Of a stretch of 14,106 nucleotides of DNA, positions 1 to 8,200 are shown in pieces. The stretch covers positions 1 to 14,106 of the forward strand of contig CBFDBC010000080.1 in the NCBI GenBank assembly GCA_965602945.1, read 5' to 3'. Source of the stretch: JAUXEH01 sp965602945. GTDB taxonomy: Bacteria; Acidobacteriota; Aminicenantia; Aminicenantales; Aminicenantaceae. The notes under the pieces were generated by a model, which did not search any database, was not told where the DNA came from, and saw nothing but the letters and a program-made list of their open reading frames with translations. Numbering within the stretch: the first letter of the stretch is position 1; the number at the start of each line of letters is the position of its first letter. The position numbers were made by a program, and so were the translations under genes.

Positions 1-1068
1 AAGACCCTGGTCACACAGGATGACATCTGTTTCCTGCGGGATGACGGGTCCGCCCTCGGATCGGAGAACAACTTTTTCGTAAAGACCGACGTGGAAGAAA
101 AATACCAGGAAGCCATGTACAACTCCCTGGTGGACAAGACCGCTCTGCTCGAGAACGTCATGATCAAGAGCGATGGAGACGTGGACTTCCTGGACGAAAG
201 CCTTACCGCCAACGGCCGGGCCGTGGTCCAGCGCAAGAAGATGCGGGTCAGGCTGAGCGGACGCATGGTAGACATCTTTTCCAGGTCCGTCAACCTGCCC
301 CCCCTGGAAGAACTGGACGGGATGATATTCGCCTTCATCACGCGCCGGAACACCATCATGAATTTCGCCCAGGAGCTGTCCCCGGAACAGGCCGTGCTGG
401 CCTATCTCTGGGGCGAGAGCACCCACAGCTATGCCAGCCAGCCGCTCAAGGCCGGAGAGTCGGTCCGCATCGTGGGCACGGATCCCTTCATCATCGGTTC
501 CCGGGCCGCCAAGGTCAACCGGCTCTATGAGATCATCATGACCCTGGCCGCCAATTTCCCGGGCAAACTTAAATTCATGCAGTACAACACGGGCGGCATG
601 GGAGAGATCATCGAGACTCTGGAGGAAAACGGGCGGAAGATAAAGCGCCAGGTGCGCAAAGTCAAACGTGTGCCCATCGATCTGATGGCCCGGATCCAGC
701 GGGGAGATCTGAGAGAAACCAACACCTACGAGAAGGGCCGCCTGGGTACCCGGGAGATCACGAAAGTGGAAGGCCAGGGACTGGATGACTGGGATGTGAG
801 GAAGTACTACGGCGAAGAGCAGGTCGAGTCCTATGTCAGGGATCTGGTCGACGGACGGCGGGCCTACACGGAAGAGATCGCGCGCGAGGGTTTGAGGGAC
901 GAGATCCTGTACGCGACGGAACGCTCCTACCGGATCGACAAGAGTGCCGGGAGGTCCAGCGTGGCAGTCCCGGAAGGGCTGGAACCGGGCGAAGCACCAC
1001 CGGAGCCCGCATTTCCCTCGGACTTCAAGTCCCGCCCCCGGCGGGACGGTTTCCGCAGATCGCGCTAG
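1..1068 (+). CDS. Unrecognised protein, 5' end outside the window
   Basis: The reading frame is open from base 1 to the TAG at 1066-1068, so the gene begins upstream; a GTG at 91 is in frame, but the coding frame continues before it and I see no ribosome binding site that would make it the start. About 355 residues are visible. The protein looks soluble: no membrane segment or signal peptide is seen. The middle carries mixed hydrophobic and charged stretches (for example EELDGMIFAFITRRN). A basic patch (GRKIKRQVRKVKRVP) follows, then a highly charged helical-looking region, and a Pro/Arg-rich, probably disordered tail ending in RRDGFRRSR. I do not recognise the family. Its stop overlaps the gmhA stop on the opposite strand within a CTAG, so there is no intergenic space or terminator between the two convergent genes. 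Reality as a gene is well supported by length and codon use; the function is unknown. Confidence 0.75.
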   Translation, partial: KTLVTQDDICFLRDDGSALGSENNFFVKTDVEEKYQEAMYNSLVDKTALLENVMIKSDGDVDFLDESLTANGRAVVQRKKMRVRLSGRMVDIFSRSVNLPPLEELDGMIFAFITRRNTIMNFAQELSPEQAVLAYLWGESTHSYASQPLKAGESVRIVGTDPFIIGSRAAKVNRLYEIIMTLAANFPGKLKFMQYNTGGMGEIIETLEENGRKIKRQVRKVKRVPIDLMARIQRGDLRETNTYEKGRLGTREITKVEGQGLDDWDVRKYYGEEQVESYVRDLVDGRRAYTEEIAREGLRDEILYATERSYRIDKSAGRSSVAVPEGLEPGEAPPEPAFPSDFKSRPRRDGFRRSR

Positions 1069-1643
1069 GCTCCCGGTTCTTCCCCGAAGAGCCTGTTTTC
1101 CAGGTCCTCCGCCATCAGATGCAGGAGCAGTAGATGGACCTCCTGGATGCGGGGCGTGGCATCGGACGGGACGTCCAGGAGATGATCCGCCAGGTCAACC
1201 AACAGGCCGCCGGTCCGGCCGGTCAGCGCAACGGTCACAAGCCCCATTTCTCTCGACTTCTTCAAGGCTTTGATCACGTTCGGTGAATTCCCGCTGGTAG
1301 ACAGCCCCAAGGCCACATCCCCCGGCGACCCCAGGGCCTCGACCTGTCGGCTGAACACCTGTTCGTAATCCGCATCGTTGGCGATGGAGGTGAGTGCCGA
1401 GGTGTCTGTGGTAAGCGCCAGCGCGGCCAGCGGGGGTCTTTCTTGAAGGAAACGGTTGACGAGCTCGGACGCGAAGTGCTGGGCCTGTGAAGCACTCCCC
1501 CCATTCCCGAACACCAGGATCTTGTGCCCTGAGCGCAGGCATTCGACCAGGCAGTCCAGAGTTTCGCGAAAACGTGGCCCCCGCTCTTCGAAGAAGGCGA
1601 GGCCGGCACGCCGAACCTCCTCTATGCTGTTCAGAGGGTCCAT
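1065..1643 (-). CDS. gmhA: Phosphoheptose isomerase (GmhA), SIS domain
   Basis: GmhA converts sedoheptulose 7-phosphate to D-glycero-D-manno-heptose 7-phosphate, the first step of the ADP-heptose pathway for the lipopolysaccharide inner core, in the cytoplasm. The 192-residue length is usual for the family. Seen in the sequence: the phosphate-binding loop FGNGGSASQAQH (residues 45-56), the following Glu60 in the SELVNRF segment, the LTTDTSALTSIAND segment (77-90), a second sugar-phosphate loop STSGNS (115-120), and the C-terminal RIQEVH segment with Glu168 and His170 where catalytic residues lie in the family. The ATG has a strong AGGAGGA site (1648-1654) that overlaps the TGA of plsC, so translation is probably coupled to plsC. 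A DiaA-like SIS protein is the main alternative, but the heptose isomerase motifs fit better. Confidence 0.9.
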   Translation of the reverse strand: MDPLNSIEEVRRAGLAFFEERGPRFRETLDCLVECLRSGHKILVFGNGGSASQAQHFASELVNRFLQERPPLAALALTTDTSALTSIANDADYEQVFSRQVEALGSPGDVALGLSTSGNSPNVIKALKKSREMGLVTVALTGRTGGLLVDLADHLLDVPSDATPRIQEVHLLLLHLMAEDLENRLFGEEPGA

Positions 1644-1653
1644 GTTATCCTCC

Positions 1654-2394
1654 TCAGCCCCCGCTCCGGGCCCCCGTGGGCTGGTTGGGGTTGACCGTAT
1701 CCCTCACGCCGGCCGCCACCGCATCCCGAACCGTCTCGATCAAGTCGGGCATGGTATCCACATCATAGCCCTCGACAGGAACCGGGGGATGGAACTTAAC
1801 CTTGATGGTGCCCCGTTTGGTGAAAAACGCCTTCTTGGGCATGAGCTCATAGCTGCCGATGATGGAAACCGGGACGATAGGGGTCCCGGTCTCCAGGGCC
1901 AGATAGAAGCCGCCCCTCCGGAACCTCTGCATCTGCCCGTCCAGGCTCCGCGTCCCTTCGGGAAAGATCATAAAGGGATGCCCCTTCTCACGGATCAGGC
2001 GCGCGGCGCGCTGGATGGCTTTCTTCCCCCCTTCCCGGCCTTTTCGATCGACCGGGATGAACTCCGCCACCCGCATCGCCTGAGCCAGGAAAGGCACACG
2101 GAACAGTTCCTGCTTGGCGATGACCCGCACGAAACAGGGGAGGACGATGAACATCATGGGGCCGTCTATAAAACTGAGGTGGTTGGGCATGTACACATAG
2201 GTTTTGTCGAAATCCACATGCTCGCAGCCGCTCACCTCGATCTTTACGCCCAGGACAGCCCGGCCCAGGCGGACTCCCGACCTCCCCACAAACACGATGG
2301 GAGGCAGCCAGTGGAAGATGCCGCAGATCAGCAGCACGGGTATCGACAGCACAATGATGATGACGTAAAGAAAAAGCAGTACAAAAGTCCGCAT
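1654..2394 (-). CDS. plsC: 1-acyl-sn-glycerol-3-phosphate acyltransferase (PlsC family)
   Basis: Acyltransferase that adds a second acyl chain to lysophosphatidic acid, giving phosphatidic acid for membrane phospholipids; it acts at the inner membrane. The 246 residues begin with a hydrophobic anchor (about residues 3-28). They then show the family motifs in order: NHLSFID (71-77, the catalytic His-x4-Asp), the Lys/Phe-containing block II near 94-103, FPEGTRS (144-150, glycerol-phosphate binding) and VPVSIIGS (174-181). Length and motif spacing are normal. The stop lies 10 bases before gmhA and forms part of its ribosome binding site. The ATG is fixed by an in-frame TGA just upstream, yet no clear Shine-Dalgarno is present; a TATAAT lies 11 bases before the ATG. 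Substrate specificity (phosphatidic acid synthesis or another lysophospholipid) cannot be told from sequence. Confidence 0.9.
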   Translation of the reverse strand: MRTFVLLFLYVIIIVLSIPVLLICGIFHWLPPIVFVGRSGVRLGRAVLGVKIEVSGCEHVDFDKTYVYMPNHLSFIDGPMMFIVLPCFVRVIAKQELFRVPFLAQAMRVAEFIPVDRKGREGGKKAIQRAARLIREKGHPFMIFPEGTRSLDGQMQRFRRGGFYLALETGTPIVPVSIIGSYELMPKKAFFTKRGTIKVKFHPPVPVEGYDVDTMPDLIETVRDAVAAGVRDTVNPNQPTGARSGG

Positions 2395-2404
2395 GAGTCA
2401 GATG

Positions 2405-2410
2405 ATTATA
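2405..2410 (-). promoter_or_regulatory. Candidate -10 box of plsC-gmhA
   Basis: A perfect TATAAT on the minus strand ends 10 bases before the plsC ATG. No good -35 hexamer is seen at 16-18 bases spacing, so this rests on the -10 alone. If used, the transcript would start about four bases before the ATG (near 2398) and be nearly leaderless, which would agree with the missing Shine-Dalgarno. Confidence 0.35.
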
Positions 2411-2536
2411 TCACAATTGTTTTATGACCGGGAGCCTTGGAGGCGCCGATCATACGAAGGCAGGATGGAGGTGTTTCAAAAATCGCAGCGCATTTGAGAT
2501 CAGTCAGGCAAGCTGATAAGGAAGCCAGCCGGAATA

Positions 2537-3100
2537 TCAGGTGGTCCCGGTCATGTTGTTGATCTGCCCCTCAGGCCCCACGATCCAGGAGCCTCCCCAA
2601 CAGGCGAGGTCATGGTCGAAACTGGGGATGTCTGTAATTATATAGAATCCGGCCGAAGGGCTGGCCGGATCGAAGAGATATACGTTACTGAGCAGATTGT
2701 CACGGCCGTAGGAGCCTACCACAAACTCGTCCAGCCCCCATCCTGCACTTGAATTCAGGAACCCGGCGCCCCATTGGCCGGCGGCATTGCTGCGTGTGTA
2801 AATCAAGTATCCGGAGTTCCACATGTCCATGATCGGCATGACCTTTATGTAGAAAGGTGACAATCCCCTGTAAATGGTGGACGTGTTCGTGTAGGTTCCG
2901 TTATGATCCGGCAGCACGGCATGATCGGTGATGTGGTCGACCAGGCCCGTGCAGATGGTGATGATCTCTTTCATGCTTCCCTTCTGCTTGCTCTTTTGTA
3001 TTGCGGTCATCGCATTCGGGATCAGCAGCGCTGCCAGTATTCCGATGATCGTAACCACGATCAGCAGTTCTATGAGAGTAAATCCTTTTTCCTCGGTCAT
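2537..3100 (-). CDS. pilA: Prepilin paralogue 1 (type IV pilin, GspG-like C-terminal half)
   Basis: A 187-residue class III prepilin. The leader is MTEEKG; cleavage would follow Gly6 and leave mature Phe1 with Glu5, followed by the usual hydrophobic helix FTLIELLIVVTIIGILAALL. The rest matches the neighbouring prepilin at 3438-3989 at about 70% by hand alignment, sharing DHITDH, LSPFYI, EFVVGSYGRD, HDLACW and GSWIVGPE. It differs in the block where the paralogue has the GspG-like DQWGTPY: here it reads DMWNSGY. It also has an extra Cys in the helix extension (ITICTG). The start was set at 3100 because of the GGAGGG site seven bases upstream and because an in-frame ATG at 3151 would lie upstream of the predicted sigma-54 transcription start (3147). 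The leader is unusually acidic for a prepilin. It may be a second major pilin, a minor pilin or a pseudopilin; prepilin identity is secure, its rank is not. No clear terminator follows it. Confidence 0.87.
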   Translation of the reverse strand: MTEEKGFTLIELLIVVTIIGILAALLIPNAMTAIQKSKQKGSMKEIITICTGLVDHITDHAVLPDHNGTYTNTSTIYRGLSPFYIKVMPIMDMWNSGYLIYTRSNAAGQWGAGFLNSSAGWGLDEFVVGSYGRDNLLSNVYLFDPASPSAGFYIITDIPSFDHDLACWGGSWIVGPEGQINNMTGTT

Positions 3101-3107
3101 GCCTCGG

Positions 3108-3113
3108 CCCTCC
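3108..3113 (-). promoter_or_regulatory. Ribosome binding site deciding the start of the 2537-3100 prepilin
   Basis: GGAGGG on the minus strand lies seven bases before the ATG at 3098-3100. It supports that start over in-frame ATGs at 3151, 3136 and 3130, which lack a comparably placed site or lie at or upstream of the predicted transcription start. Confidence 0.7.
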
Positions 3114-3157
3114 GATCTTTTTATGTCCATGTACATCAGTATCCCTGCCATCCAAAC

Positions 3158-3173
3158 TGCAACTTTTATACCA
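3158..3173 (-). promoter_or_regulatory. Sigma-54 (-24/-12) promoter of the 2537-3100 prepilin
   Basis: Minus strand reads TGGTAT-AAAAG-TTGCA. The invariant GG (-24) and GC (-12) are ten bases apart, as in the consensus TGGCAC-N5-TTGCA; the -12 element is perfect and the -24 element has two mismatches. The element differs from the promoter of the paralogous pilin gene (4054-4069) at only two of 16 bases, spacer included. Predicted +1 is near 3147, giving a leader of about 46 bases. PilR, encoded next door, is the expected activator. Confidence 0.75.
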
Positions 3174-3243
3174 TTCGAAAACCCTTTTTTTTGTTGAAAT
3201 GATTGAGGTTACTACCATCGCTGCTCGTGCTCAGCCATCTTTT

Positions 3244-3279
3244 AGACGCTTTGCGGCAAGCCAGTAACAAATTTTGTCA
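3244..3279 (-). promoter_or_regulatory. Candidate PilR upstream activating sequence of the 2537-3100 prepilin
   Basis: The minus strand begins TGACAAAATTTG at 3279, has GCAAA further on, and ends with GTCT at 3247-3244. The first half lies about 132 bases upstream of the predicted +1. A related bipartite element with the same first block (TGACAAAA), the same GCAAA and nearly the same spacing lies about 134 bases upstream of the paralogous pilin gene. PilR of Pseudomonas aeruginosa is known to bind repeated (C/G)TGTC sites upstream of pilA. The role here is inferred from position and conservation. Confidence 0.5.
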
Positions 3280-3365
3280 AAATCTGGGTTATTGATAAAA
3301 AATGCCGATACAGAATTTAGTGAACTTGAGTGGTTGCATAAGAGCAGTCAGGGAATCGGGAAGGC

Positions 3366-3402
3366 AAAAAAAAAGAGGCGGCACCGAGGTGCCGCCTCTT
3401 TT
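3366..3402 (-). terminator. Intrinsic terminator after the 3438-3989 prepilin
   Basis: A perfect inverted repeat (3371-3384 with 3389-3402, loop CGAG) forms a stem of 14 base pairs with a GC-rich core. On the minus strand it runs into nine T residues (plus strand A at 3366-3374). It lies 35 bases after the prepilin stop, so it should end that transcript and insulate the next prepilin gene, which has its own promoter. Confidence 0.93.
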
Positions 3403-3437
3403 CGGTTCGGTGTGAGAAAATACCTAGTTCGATTCGA

Positions 3438-3989
3438 TCAGGTAATGGCTCCCACTCTGGTCTCAGGACCGACGATCCAGGAACCATTCCAGCACGCCAG
3501 GTCATGGTTGAAGCTGGGAAGGTCCACGATGATGTAGAAACCGGCGTCGGGTGCTGTAGGATCGTACACGTACGTGTTGCTCACGAGAGCGTCACGACCG
3601 TAAGAACCCACGACGAATTCCTCGGCGCCGAAGGTGGCACCACTCGTATAGCTGGCTCCCCACTGTGCGGACGCGTTCGTCCGGGTATAGATCAGATAGG
3701 GTGTGCCCCACTGATCGTTGACCGGCAGCACGCGAATGTAGAACGGGGAAAGTGCTGAGTAAATGGTGGACGAGTTGGTGTAGGTACCATTCCAGTCAGG
3801 AACAATCCCATGGTCGGTGATGTGGTCCGTGAGACCGGTCGAAATGGTCATGATGTCCTTCATGGACCCTTTCTGCTTGGCCTTCTGGATGGCGGTAATG
3901 GCGTTGGGGATCAGCAGCGCGGCCAGAATCCCGATGATCGCCACCACGATCAGCAGCTCGATGAGGGTGAATCCTTTTTGTTTTTTCAT
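3438..3989 (-). CDS. pilA: Prepilin paralogue 2, likely major type IV pilin (GspG-like C-terminal half)
   Basis: A 183-residue class III prepilin, probably the main pilus subunit. Leader MKKQKG is short and basic; cleavage after Gly6 gives mature Phe1 with Glu5 and the helix FTLIELLIVVAIIGILAALL, followed by IPNAITAIQKAKQKG. The C-terminal half contains DQWGTPYLIYTR, which resembles the D-x-WG-x-PY segment of GspG pseudopilins, then EEFVVGSYGRD and a C-terminal GSWIVGPE. A strong AAAAGGAGG (3998-4006) lies eight bases before the ATG. The gene sits directly after pilR, the position of pilA in Myxococcus-type clusters, behind a near-perfect sigma-54 promoter and before a strong intrinsic terminator, so it is probably a highly expressed single-gene unit. 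A GspG-type pseudopilin is the alternative, but the pilB/T/C/S/R context favours a pilus. Confidence 0.92.
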   Translation of the reverse strand: MKKQKGFTLIELLIVVAIIGILAALLIPNAITAIQKAKQKGSMKDIMTISTGLTDHITDHGIVPDWNGTYTNSSTIYSALSPFYIRVLPVNDQWGTPYLIYTRTNASAQWGASYTSGATFGAEEFVVGSYGRDALVSNTYVYDPTAPDAGFYIIVDLPSFNHDLACWNGSWIVGPETRVGAIT

Positions 3990-4053
3990 GCTTAAAGCCT
4001 CCTTTTAATTTCCCGGTGTTGTCTCACCGTTGTTTTGATTACACAGCTTATTG

Positions 4054-4069
4054 TGCAACTTTTGTGCCA
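4054..4069 (-). promoter_or_regulatory. Sigma-54 (-24/-12) promoter of the 3438-3989 prepilin
   Basis: Minus strand reads TGGCAC-AAAAG-TTGCA, a full match to the sigma-54 consensus TGGCAC-N5-TTGCA. The predicted +1 is near 4043, giving a leader of about 54 bases with the AAAAGGAGG ribosome binding site near its end. Activation by the sigma-54 activator PilR, encoded immediately upstream, is expected from the known regulation of pilA by PilSR. Confidence 0.92.
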
Positions 4070-4084
4070 AGACAATAAATGTCT
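4070..4084. promoter_or_regulatory. Inverted repeat AGACA-N5-TGTCT abutting the -24 element
   Basis: A perfect five-base inverted repeat with a five-base spacer, lying directly against the -24 element of the pilin promoter (about 27-41 bases upstream of +1). It has the same TGTC half-site and the same N5 spacing as the palindrome before pilB at 11082-11098. A protein bound here would compete with RNA polymerase, so a repressor or autoregulatory site is possible; no function is shown. Confidence 0.35.
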
Positions 4085-4140
4085 ATGTTGCTGTATTTAA
4101 TTAAGTTAAGCCACTTTAGCACAGTCGTTACCCTGATTAT

Positions 4141-4177
4141 TGACACTATTTGCCTAATCGATTGCCAATTTTTGTCA
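4141..4177 (-). promoter_or_regulatory. Candidate PilR upstream activating sequence of the 3438-3989 prepilin
   Basis: The minus strand begins TGACAAAAATTG at 4177, has GCAAA further on, and ends with GTGTCA at 4146-4141. The first half lies about 134 bases upstream of the predicted +1, inside the usual range for enhancer-binding proteins. GTGTC matches the half-site reported for P. aeruginosa PilR. The layout is shared with the other prepilin gene (3244-3279). Confidence 0.5.
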
Positions 4178-4227
4178 CAGAAGAAACAATCCGTCTGTCT
4201 GAGGCCGTCGACCATTGGATTTTTCCC

Positions 4228-5657
<1,430 letters not shown>

Positions 5658-5658
<1 letters not shown>

Positions 5659-6941
5659 CACTGCTGTTCCTCATTTATCATCTCTGCTGTGTAATCCGCA
5701 TTGGGTGGGAGAATAATGGAGATACTGGTCCCCTCTCCGGGAGTCGAATCCACCTCGATCTGTCCGCTGTAGTCATCGACAATGCGGCGCACCACCGCCA
5801 TGCCGATCCCGCGGCCCGCGGAGAAGCCGGAGTAAAACGGCTCGAACAGACGGTCCTTGTCCTCCTCCTTCATCCCCAAGCCCGTATCGGAGAAGTTCAG
5901 GATCGCCCCTCCCTGTTCGTTCGTGCTGAAATCGACGGTGAGCTCCCCACCATCCGGCATGGCCTTCAATCCGTTCTTCAGGAGATTCCAGAAGATCTGC
6001 TTGAACTGGTTCCGGTTCCCATAATAGTCGATCCTGGCAGAGGCGTAGTTGCCCATCAGCCGCGTCTGCCCGTTGAGGACACCGCTGCTCTGAAGCAGGA
6101 CCAGGGTTTCATGCATGAGTACGGACAGGTTCAACCAGGAGAATGTCTGCTTCCCGGGGGATGCCAGGCTCAGAAACTGTTCGATGGACTGCGAGATCCT
6201 TTCCGATTCGTCTACCACGATGTCCATCAGGCCTTTCTGCTCTCCGGTGAGCACGAGCTCGCCGCGCAGCACCTGAACCGAGCCGGAGATGGCGGCCAGA
6301 GGGTTGCGGATCTCATGGGCCAGCTGGGCCGAAAACTCTCCGGCCACGGCCAGGCGCTCCTTGAGTTCCAGTTCCCTGTTGGCCGACCTGAGCTGTTCTC
6401 TGGCTTTCTGCAGGTTTCCTGTAAGGTGATTGATGAGATAGGCAACCAGGAAGAAGACTCCCCAGGCGATCAGGATGTGGTTGATCACGAAGGCAAAGGA
6501 GAGCCCGGCCGGTTGGTTGGAGTCGAAGTAGGGAATGATTCCCAGATACATCCCATCCACCAGGATACCGAAGCAGATGCTGGAGGCCGCGGCCGTGATG
6601 TAGGCCGCCCGTCGCGAGATCACGATGCCGGCGGCGATGATCTCGAAGATGTAGAGAAAATAGAACGAGCCGCGCAGCCCTCCCGCCAGGTAGACCAGGA
6701 TCGTGATCAGGAGGAGGTCGAAAAAGATCTGCAGGTAGGCCTGAAGGTCATAACGCCTTCCCCAAAAATAGAGGAGCAGGTAGATAACGGAAAGGAAATA
6801 CGCGGCGAAAATCAGATAATACAGCGGGTTGATGAGGCTTGTCTCGGCGCTGAACTGGATGGTGACCGCGCTGAGGAGCAAAGAGGTGAAGAGGATGAGC
6901 CGGAGTATAATGAACCACAGGAGGTTCTGTTTCTGCGTCAT
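5658..6941 (-). CDS. pilS: PilS, membrane sensor histidine kinase
   Basis: Sensor kinase partner of PilR, in the inner membrane. The 427 residues start with about six hydrophobic segments (roughly residues 8-30, 40-60, 70-86, 92-108, 114-138 and 148-172). A coiled-coil-like linker (KAREQLRSANRELELKERL) follows. The kinase core shows H-box LAHEIRNP with His209, N-box NLLKNGLKAM (319-328), G1 box DTGLGM (352-357) and the F/G2 region ending GRGIGM (376-381). No clear PAS domain is seen between membrane and kinase, so it is shorter than the P. aeruginosa protein; in that species PilS is known to sense pilin level in the membrane. It overlaps the start of pilR and lies 45 bases after pilC. The ATG has only a weak ribosome binding site, which suggests lower expression than the assembly genes. 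Confidence 0.93.
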
Positions 6942-6986
6942 CGGACACCGCCGCCTTGGGCTCTCCGTATCTCCATCCGCTCCGAT

Positions 6987-8189
6987 CTACAGGGTTCCCA
7001 GCAGCGTAAAGATCGGGAGGTACATGGATACGATGATGATCCCGACGAGCCCGCCCACAAAGATCAGGAGGATGGGTTCCAACACCGACAGCATGGCCGA
7101 CACGGAGGCGTCTACCTCTTCATCGTAGAAATCGGCCAGCTTGGCCAGCATCTCATCCAGTGTGCCGGTGGCTTCACCCACACCGACCATCTGCACGAAC
7201 ATGAACGGGAAACGCCCGGTGGATTTCAGGCTGTCGGTCAGGCTGGTCCCCTCGGCCACCATGGTGCGCGCCCGCATGATGCTGTTCTCTATGATCACGT
7301 TTCCGGAGGTGGAAGATGTGATCTTCATGCTTTCCAGCATGGGAACCCCACCCGAGAGCAGCGTGCTCAAGGTGCGGGTGATGCGGGACAGGCCTACTTT
7401 TTCCATGAGCGCGCCGAACAGGGGCATCCTCAGGAGGAAGGTGTCGGTGATCTTCCGTCCCTTCGGAGTATTCCGGAACAGGCGTATACCGACGATGGTG
7501 CCGACGATCCCTATGAAAATGAGCGCGATATAGTTCGACACGAAGTGGCTCACCGCCAGCACGAATGCCGTCAAACCTGGGAGGGTGGCTCCCAGTTCAC
7601 TGTAGATGTTGGCGAAGACCGGTATGACCTTCCACATCATGAAGATGACCACTATGACGGCAAAGGAGACGATGGCGGTGGGATAGATCATCGCCTGACG
7701 AACCTGAGACCGCAGCTTGACGATCTTCTCCAGGAATTCCGCCAGCCGCCTCAGCATGATGTCCAGCGAGCCGCTCTGTTCGCCCGAAGCCACCAGGTTG
7801 CAGTAAAGATCGTTGAACACCTTCGGAAACTTGCGTTTGGCCTGGTTCAAGGTGGAGCCGGCCTCGACATCTCCGCGGATGCTCAGAATAACGGACTTGA
7901 AATACTTGTTCTTGGTCTGCTCCGCCAGGATATTCAGGCTCTGGATCAAGGGCAGCTCGGCATCGATCAGCACGGACAGCTGTCTGCTGTAGATCGCCAG
8001 GTCCTTGAGCTTGACTTTTTTGCTCTGGAGGAAGGGGATGTCAAAGCCTCCCCCCTTCCGGGCGATCTCCGATACCGTGATCTGCTCCCTCTCCAGCGTT
8101 CGCGCCACTTCCTGGGAAGAAGCGGCCTTGCGTTCGCCTTCGACGAGATCCCCGTATCTGTTTTTCCCCTTCCATTTAAATAGTGGCAT
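6987..8189 (-). CDS. pilC: PilC, inner-membrane platform protein
   Basis: PilC/GspF-family platform that couples the PilB and PilT motors to pilin addition and removal. The 400 residues match the family length. The N-terminal MPLFKWKGKNRYGDLVEGE is the typical start. Two T2SF domains follow (about residues 70-195 and 275-395), each with the family pattern: LIDAELPLIQSL and ASGEQSGSLDIML in the first, LLSGGVPMLESM and GVGEATGTLDEML in the second. Three membrane segments are visible at about 165-195, 220-240 and 372-397. The ATG follows AAAGGGG, and the start is only 11 bases after the pilT stop, so co-translation with pilT is likely. Confidence 0.95.
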   Translation of the reverse strand: MPLFKWKGKNRYGDLVEGERKAASSQEVARTLEREQITVSEIARKGGGFDIPFLQSKKVKLKDLAIYSRQLSVLIDAELPLIQSLNILAEQTKNKYFKSVILSIRGDVEAGSTLNQAKRKFPKVFNDLYCNLVASGEQSGSLDIMLRRLAEFLEKIVKLRSQVRQAMIYPTAIVSFAVIVVIFMMWKVIPVFANIYSELGATLPGLTAFVLAVSHFVSNYIALIFIGIVGTIVGIRLFRNTPKGRKITDTFLLRMPLFGALMEKVGLSRITRTLSTLLSGGVPMLESMKITSSTSGNVIIENSIMRARTMVAEGTSLTDSLKSTGRFPFMFVQMVGVGEATGTLDEMLAKLADFYDEEVDASVSAMLSVLEPILLIFVGGLVGIIIVSMYLPIFTLLGTL

Positions 8190-8200
8190 AATTCACCCCT

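Larger units (their letters stand above)
3101..3437. other. Intergenic region between the two prepilin genes
   Basis: These 337 bases hold no convincing gene. Read on the minus strand they contain: the terminator of the upstream pilin gene (3366-3402); a stretch of about 85 bases in which I see nothing specific (3280-3365); the candidate activator element (3244-3279), which overlaps a small palindrome ATTTTG-T-CAAAAT at 3271-3283; the sigma-54 promoter (3158-3173); and the 5' leader with its ribosome binding site. Confidence 0.7.

Noticed and set aside
1456..2427. Open frame of 323 codons antisense to gmhA and plsC
   Set aside because: Both genes on the minus strand are clear by motif; the antisense product is low in structure and unlike any family.
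2434..2447. GG-N10-GC pattern on the minus strand upstream of plsC as a sigma-54 promoter
   Set aside because: Only the invariant dinucleotides fit; the -12 element is AGGCT rather than TTGCA and the stretch is GC-rich, so a chance match is likely.
3098..3151. Longer start of the 2537-3100 prepilin at the ATG at 3151, giving a leader with more basic residues
   Set aside because: It lies upstream of the predicted sigma-54 transcription start (3147) and lacks a ribosome binding site as good as GGAGGG before the ATG at 3100. The acidic short leader keeps some doubt.
4097..4104. TTAATTAA palindrome in the pilin upstream region as an IHF or other protein site
   Set aside because: No match to the IHF consensus was found there; an eight-base AT palindrome in AT-rich DNA is expected by chance.
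6111..8183. Open frame of 690 codons on the plus strand, antisense to pilS and pilC
   Set aside because: It runs across two well-supported genes, its composition (rich in His, Asp, Gln, Gly) is that of a reverse-strand shadow, and it shows no domain or coherent hydrophobic pattern.
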